Shown: one piece after another, positions 7,372 through 10,008 of the stretch | How the letters are laid out: each line of letters begins with the position of its first letter | How positions within the stretch are numbered: position 1 is the stretch's first letter | Source of the DNA: JBOFDK01 sp051650305 | Lineage (GTDB): Bacteria; Bacillota; Clostridia; Lachnospirales; Cellulosilyticaceae | Direction: 5' to 3' | Assembly: GCA_051650305.1 (NCBI GenBank) | Contig: JBOFIT010000066.1 | Coordinates: 1-10,008 of the forward strand | DNA length: 10,008 nt | The notes under the pieces: generated by a model | Databases searched by the model: none | What the model was told of the DNA's origin: nothing | The model's input: only the letters and a program-made list of their open reading frames with translations | Program-made: the position numbers and the translations under genes

Positions 7372-7488
7372 TAAATATGCACTATTTTATAATTATTTTA
7401 CATATTTTTGTGTGTATTTCTCACACTTTGTAAACTTATAGGTAAACTTTTTAATTTTACTTTATAATTTAAATTTTTTATTTTATTT

Positions 7489-7584
7489 GTAAAGCACGCT
7501 TGACATCTATCTTTCTTAGGTGTATATTAAGTGTAAAGGAAGCTTTACATATATTTTTTATCTATGATGTAAAGTACACTTTAC
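7489..7584. repeat. Three GTAAAG-N4-CTTTAC palindromes, putative operators of the HTH regulator
   Basis: Copies lie at 7489-7504 (GTAAAGCACGCTTGAC, one arm mismatch), 7533-7548 (GTAAAGGAAGCTTTAC) and 7569-7584 (GTAAAGTACACTTTAC). The third has perfect seven-base arms, GTAAAGT and ACTTTAC, around two bases. Copy 1 covers most of the -35, copy 2 lies at the expected transcription start and copy 3 lies just before the ribosome site. Sites placed like this are typical of autorepression by a Cro/C1-type dimer. Assigning them to the adjacent HTH protein is inference. Confidence 0.7.
7500..7528 (+). promoter_or_regulatory. Promoter of the HTH / membrane-protein operon
   Basis: TTGACA (7500-7505), a 17-base spacer and TATATT (7523-7528) make a near-consensus sigma-A-type promoter. 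Transcription would start near 7534, inside the second GTAAAG palindrome, leaving a leader of about 65 bases before the ATG at 7601. Confidence 0.85.
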
Positions 7585-7600
7585 TACAGGAGGTGACTAT

Positions 7601-7798
7601 ATGAATAATATCGTGCGTAACTTAAGAGAAAAAAACAGTTTAACGCAGCAAGATTTAGCTGACCAATTAGGGGTATCCAGACAAACGATTATTTCACTTG
7701 AAAACGGAAAATATAACCCATCGATTATGCTAGCTTATCGACTTGCTAAAATTTTTAGTCTAACTATTGAAGATGTATTTTTATTTGAAGAAGAATAA
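7601..7798 (+). CDS. Small Cro/C1-type HTH transcriptional regulator
   Basis: A 65-residue protein that is essentially a lone XRE-family (HTH_3) DNA-binding domain. TQQDLADQLG (residues 15-24) and SRQTIISLENGKYNP (26-40) hold the two HTH helices, and IEDVFLFEEE is the usual C-terminal end of the small regulators (YozG-like) encoded beside membrane proteins. There is no sensor domain, so any signal must come from a partner, possibly the membrane proteins encoded downstream. AGGAGGTGA sits at the right distance from the ATG. It is the first of three closely spaced genes, and it probably binds the three GTAAAG-N4-CTTTAC palindromes in its own promoter and leader. Its effect on the divergent GH85 gene is unknown. 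Confidence 0.92.
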   Translation: MNNIVRNLREKNSLTQQDLADQLGVSRQTIISLENGKYNPSIMLAYRLAKIFSLTIEDVFLFEEE

Positions 7799-7813
7799 GG
7801 GAGGAATCATACA

Positions 7814-8236
7814 ATGAAATGTCAAACAACAAAAATTCAAAGACTTATCGGTTCTATTATGTTAATAATCGGTGTATTAGTAGGAGTAGGTGCTAAATTT
7901 CTCACACACAATACAACTTTCCATGTAGATTATCTATACGGTGTATCTTGTGGGATGGTCGTAGCTAGCATTGCAGTACTCATTGTTGCTTATATCCGCA
8001 ACAAAAACGAGAAATACCGCACAAAGGATATCATTAATGAGCAAGACGAACGTAATCAACTTATTTCTAGATGTGCCGCAAGTATTGCTTATAGCTTTTT
8101 ATTTTATGGTATGACTCTTCTCTTCGTTGTCGATCTTTTCATACCACTATCTTTTCATTTTGCAGCACTCTTTCTCATCCTAGCTACAGCTGTTGTTAAC
8201 CTTATCGCTGCTAACTATTACGGAAAGAAATACTAA
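7814..8236 (+). CDS. Four-TM membrane protein, DUF2178-like, partner of the HTH regulator
   Basis: A 140-residue integral membrane protein. Hydrophobic segments lie at about 11-30, 41-61, 89-111 and 113-136. A short hydrophilic loop between the second and third segments carries INEQDERNQLISRCAAS (residues 74-90). A DER...RAA-like motif just before a membrane helix is typical of DUF2178 and related small membrane proteins encoded next to lone HTH regulators. The family assignment rests on that motif and gene order and is moderate; the biochemical function is unknown. The gene starts 15 bases after the HTH stop, with AAGGGAGG overlapping that stop codon, so the two are cotranscribed. I infer that it acts with the regulator, for example by sequestering or signalling to it, but nothing in the sequence proves this. 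Confidence 0.8.
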   Translation: MKCQTTKIQRLIGSIMLIIGVLVGVGAKFLTHNTTFHVDYLYGVSCGMVVASIAVLIVAYIRNKNEKYRTKDIINEQDERNQLISRCAASIAYSFLFYGMTLLFVVDLFIPLSFHFAALFLILATAVVNLIAANYYGKKY

Positions 8237-8263
8237 GTCATTATCTAAGGGGAGGTTTTTTAT

Positions 8264-8461
8264 ATGATGGATAAACAATTAGTAACTTATTTAGGGATTG
8301 ATGTTTTAGGAATAGTAATGCTTTACTTTAGGGGAGATATAACACCAGGTCCACTCCAACTTATCGTAACTCTAGCTGGAGGCATCTGCTGTCTAGCTGG
8401 GGTGTACCTAAGTATGAGAAGATCTACTGAGTTATCAAACGAGAATAAAAAAGAGAAATAA
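8264..8461 (+). CDS. Small two-TM membrane protein of unknown function
   Basis: I do not recognise this 65-residue protein. It has two hydrophobic segments (about 8-23 and 31-51) joined by FRGDITPGP, which suggests a helical hairpin, and a charged, lysine-rich tail (RRSTELSNENKKEK) likely to be cytoplasmic. A strong AAGGGGAGG site precedes the ATG at 8264; the ATG at 8267 is possible but worse spaced. It is the last gene of the HTH operon, 27 bases after the four-TM gene, and its stop codon runs into the terminator. The close spacing and good ribosome site support a real gene. It may form a complex with the four-TM protein. Confidence 0.75.
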   Translation: MMDKQLVTYLGIDVLGIVMLYFRGDITPGPLQLIVTLAGGICCLAGVYLSMRRSTELSNENKKEK

Positions 8462-8494
8462 AAAAAGTCCTACTGAAATCAGTAGGACTTTTTT
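8461..8494. terminator. Bidirectional terminator shared by the HTH operon and tRNA-Ser
   Basis: GTCCTACTGA (8467-8476) pairs perfectly with TCAGTAGGAC (8479-8488), flanked by six As on the left and six Ts on the right. Each strand therefore shows a GC-containing stem followed by a U tract. It begins at the last base of the two-TM gene's stop codon on the plus strand and lies four bases from the tRNA 3' end on the minus strand, so it should terminate both. Confidence 0.93.
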
Positions 8495-8497
8495 GTA

Positions 8498-8583
8498 CGG
8501 AGAAGGTGGGATTCGAACCCACGGCCCCTTTCGGAGTCACTGGTTTTCAAGACCAGCTCCTTAAACCGCTCGGACACCTCTCC
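8498..8583 (-). tRNA. tRNA-Ser (anticodon UGA)
   Basis: The minus strand folds as a class II tRNA. The acceptor GGAGAGG pairs with CTTCTCC (one G-U) with G73 as discriminator, as usual for serine. The anticodon stem CTGGT/ACCAG encloses the loop CTTGAAA, giving anticodon TGA (complement of 8547-8549), which reads UCA. A long variable arm (TGACTCCGAAAGGGGCC region) and the T loop GTTCGAATC complete it. CCA is not encoded; TAC follows instead. The gene stands alone, with its own promoter and the shared terminator. Confidence 0.97.
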
Positions 8584-8609
8584 AAAGTTGTTATGTCAAT
8601 TGCTCATTT

Positions 8610-8638
8610 ATAATACCATTTTATTTGTCATATGTAAA
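8610..8638 (-). promoter_or_regulatory. Promoter of tRNA-Ser
   Basis: On the minus strand TTTACA (complement of 8633-8638), a 17-base spacer and TATTAT (complement of 8610-8615) precede the tRNA by a suitable distance, with a leader of roughly 20 bases to be removed by RNase P. It also separates the tRNA from the GH85-type gene upstream. Confidence 0.65.
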
Positions 8639-8691
8639 GAGCTTTTTTCGTATTTTAATCATTCATTCAATTCTTTTATGTTCCTCATTTC

Positions 8692-8730
8692 AAAAATAGA
8701 TTGTACAGTTTTTACTCTGTACAATCTATT
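8692..8730 (-). terminator. Terminator of the second GH85-type gene
   Basis: AATAGATTGTACAG (8695-8708) pairs perfectly with CTGTACAATCTATT (8717-8730) around an eight-base loop, and on the minus strand a run of five Ts follows (complement of 8692-8696). It lies 21 bases beyond the stop codon of the gene at 8752. Confidence 0.9.
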
Positions 8731-8751
8731 AATCAAAACTTTGTAACCTGA

Positions 8752-10008
8752 TTACTTTACTCTATATTGGTTTGGCACATCACTTTCTAAAATAGGTGTA
8801 CTTATTTTACCATCCCACTTGAAGTATGAAGGTTTTGACACGTTACCAACGTAATCTTCTAATACAACTGCAATAATACTATTTACACCTGTGATTGGAA
8901 GATATTCAAACGCTACTTGTCCTCGTGTGCCTTTTGTTACTCCTTCTTCACTTCCTTGTTGTTTCAATTGAAGTACTTGTCCATTTTCATAAACTGTTAT
9001 ATGTCTCCAATCAGGATTATATGGTGTAGTCATTCTTACAAAATCACCCTTTAAATTGTATGGATGGAATGTTCCTTCATAAGCATCTATTACAGTATCT
9101 ACTAATCTACCAGAAACTGTGACTTCTTTTAATTGTTTTTTATTCTTTACTAACTTAAATGTCGCAGTATAACGACTTCCATCATTCTCTGGAACTGCAA
9201 TACTTGCTTTATTCATATTCGCTTTTACAGTTGTTTTATAGACCTTTTCACTCGCATTATCTAGAACTACTTCAATATGTACCTCATCTACTTTTTCTTT
9301 TGATTCTTGCCATTCAAAATTCAAAGCTCCTACTTCTTCTTTTACAACGATATTTTGTAAATATTCTTCTTGATTTATCTTAATAACCGCAGGTTTACTT
9401 TCACTACCATCTTTACCTACTGCTACAAGTCTTAATTCTTTAAATTCTTCTCCATTTATAAGAGGTTTAATATAATAATTTTCGTCATATACTCCTCCTA
9501 AAAATACTTCTTTTCCTTCATTTGTAATCCCTGAAAGTTTATATAGTTGAACTTTTTCATAATCTTCTCTATCCCACTTAACAGTTATTTCTCCTGTTGT
9601 AAATACTTCGTTTACTTCAAAGCCTGTTGGTTGATTTGGTGTGTATTTTTCACCATCTGTAAGAACAATTCCACCTATATTCATCTGATAATCTTCAATT
9701 ACTTTTTTATTATTCTCAAATGCCATTCCTATCGTTGCAATAGTTTTGCCTTTATATGGTGAAAGATCTATTGTTGTTGTTTCCCAACCATTTGTCTTTT
9801 TATTCGCATTAGGAATATCAATATATGTTACCTCTGATGCTTTGTCACCTTCTTGGAAGATAAGTGCTAATTGCATTTTAGAATCATCTGTTTCTGAAGA
9901 TTTATTGTATATAATATCTATCTTACTTTTCTCTTTTATTTCTAAATCTGTTTTAAAAAGTCTTAGATGGTTAGGTGCATCCAGCTTACCATTAACAACA
10001 ACTGAGCT
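8752..10008 (-). CDS. C-terminal part of a second GH85-type ENGase paralogue (5' end beyond window)
   Basis: The frame stays open through the right edge, so 418 residues of a larger protein are visible and the start lies outside. An internal ATG at 9876 is not the start: translation upstream of it reads SSVVVNGKLDAPNHLRLFKTDL, matching GGSSLAISGQLDADNFVHLYKTDL of the complete GH85 protein. The match continues through NGWETTTIDLSPYKGK (QGWETATISLAAFKGR), the fibronectin-III-like segment, the shared AVGKDGSESKPA and VVLEDYVGN near the end. The visible part therefore covers the carbohydrate-binding-like, fibronectin-like and C-terminal modules. It has about 17 extra residues at the end and no wall-sorting signal. 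The catalytic domain is not visible, so ENGase activity is inferred from the paralogue only. Confidence 0.85.
   Translation of the reverse strand, partial: SSVVVNGKLDAPNHLRLFKTDLEIKEKSKIDIIYNKSSETDDSKMQLALIFQEGDKASEVTYIDIPNANKKTNGWETTTIDLSPYKGKTIATIGMAFENNKKVIEDYQMNIGGIVLTDGEKYTPNQPTGFEVNEVFTTGEITVKWDREDYEKVQLYKLSGITNEGKEVFLGGVYDENYYIKPLINGEEFKELRLVAVGKDGSESKPAVIKINQEEYLQNIVVKEEVGALNFEWQESKEKVDEVHIEVVLDNASEKVYKTTVKANMNKASIAVPENDGSRYTATFKLVKNKKQLKEVTVSGRLVDTVIDAYEGTFHPYNLKGDFVRMTTPYNPDWRHITVYENGQVLQLKQQGSEEGVTKGTRGQVAFEYLPITGVNSIIAVVLEDYVGNVSKPSYFKWDGKISTPILESDVPNQYRVK

Larger units (their letters stand above)
7273..7600. other. Divergent intergenic region between the GH85 gene and the HTH operon
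   Basis: This 328-base, very AT-rich region holds two divergent consensus promoters, whose -35 boxes are about 130 bases apart, plus the three GTAAAG/CTTTAC palindromes near the HTH operon. Between the promoters are a short GTGTG-N7-CACAC dyad (7410-7426) and a direct repeat of GTAAACTT (7430-7437 and 7442-7449). I see no open frame with a ribosome site and no structured RNA here. Confidence 0.75.

Noticed and set aside
7273..7600. Riboswitch or other structured RNA, or a CRISPR array, in the long intergenic region
   Set aside because: The leaders on both sides are only about 65 bases long, no conserved riboswitch core is visible, and the repeats are short operator-like palindromes, not regularly spaced CRISPR repeats.
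8498..8583. tRNA-Ser as an integration (att) site for a mobile element
   Set aside because: I found no second copy of the tRNA 3' end in the window and no integrase, transposase or phage gene.
8634..8649. A fourth GTAAAG operator near the tRNA promoter
   Set aside because: GTAAAG is present, but the right arm is TTTTTC rather than CTTTAC, so the palindrome is not kept. Chance in AT-rich DNA explains it.

Overview
The window is AT-rich DNA of a low-GC Gram-positive bacterium. The evidence is the base composition, strong AGGAGG-type ribosome binding sites, TTGACA/TATAAT promoters, hairpin-plus-U-tract terminators, a tRNA-Ser without encoded CCA, and the protein families present. A Clostridia (Lachnospirales-like) host is my inference; nothing here fixes the genus.

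Layout. (1) 73-1302 (+) encodes an exported L,D-transpeptidase (YkuD) with copper-amine-oxidase-N-like repeats ahead of it. It converges on an AAC(3)-family acetyltransferase-like gene (1352-2113, -), and the two share a hairpin terminator. (2) 2305-4315 (-) is a three-gene operon: a PadR regulator, a DUF1700/HAAS membrane protein and a DUF4097 beta-repeat ('toastrack') membrane protein. This is a recognised envelope-stress type of arrangement. Its promoter carries a perfect ATACCT-N9-AGGTAT dyad over the -35, a likely PadR operator. (3) 4486-7272 (-) is a complete secreted GH85 endo-beta-N-acetylglucosaminidase with its own TTGACA-16-TATAAT promoter and terminator. (4) 7601-8461 (+), divergent from it, is a three-gene operon: a 65-aa Cro/C1 HTH regulator, a 140-aa four-TM protein (DUF2178-like) and a 65-aa two-TM protein. 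Its leader and promoter hold three GTAAAG-N4-CTTTAC palindromes, most simply read as autoregulatory operators. (5) 8498-8583 (-) is tRNA-Ser(UGA), sharing a bidirectional hairpin with the HTH operon. (6) 8752-10008 (-) is the C-terminal part of a second GH85-type protein, a paralogue of the first; its start and catalytic domain lie beyond the window.

How it fits together. Two paralogous secreted enzymes that probably remove N-glycans from glycoproteins lie in the same orientation, separated by a small autoregulated membrane-protein operon and a tRNA gene. Next to them is a PadR/HAAS/toastrack operon that probably monitors envelope state, and beyond it a cell-wall cross-linking enzyme. The window therefore centres on surface biology and glycan foraging. 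The least described part is the HTH/four-TM/two-TM operon and its operator array.
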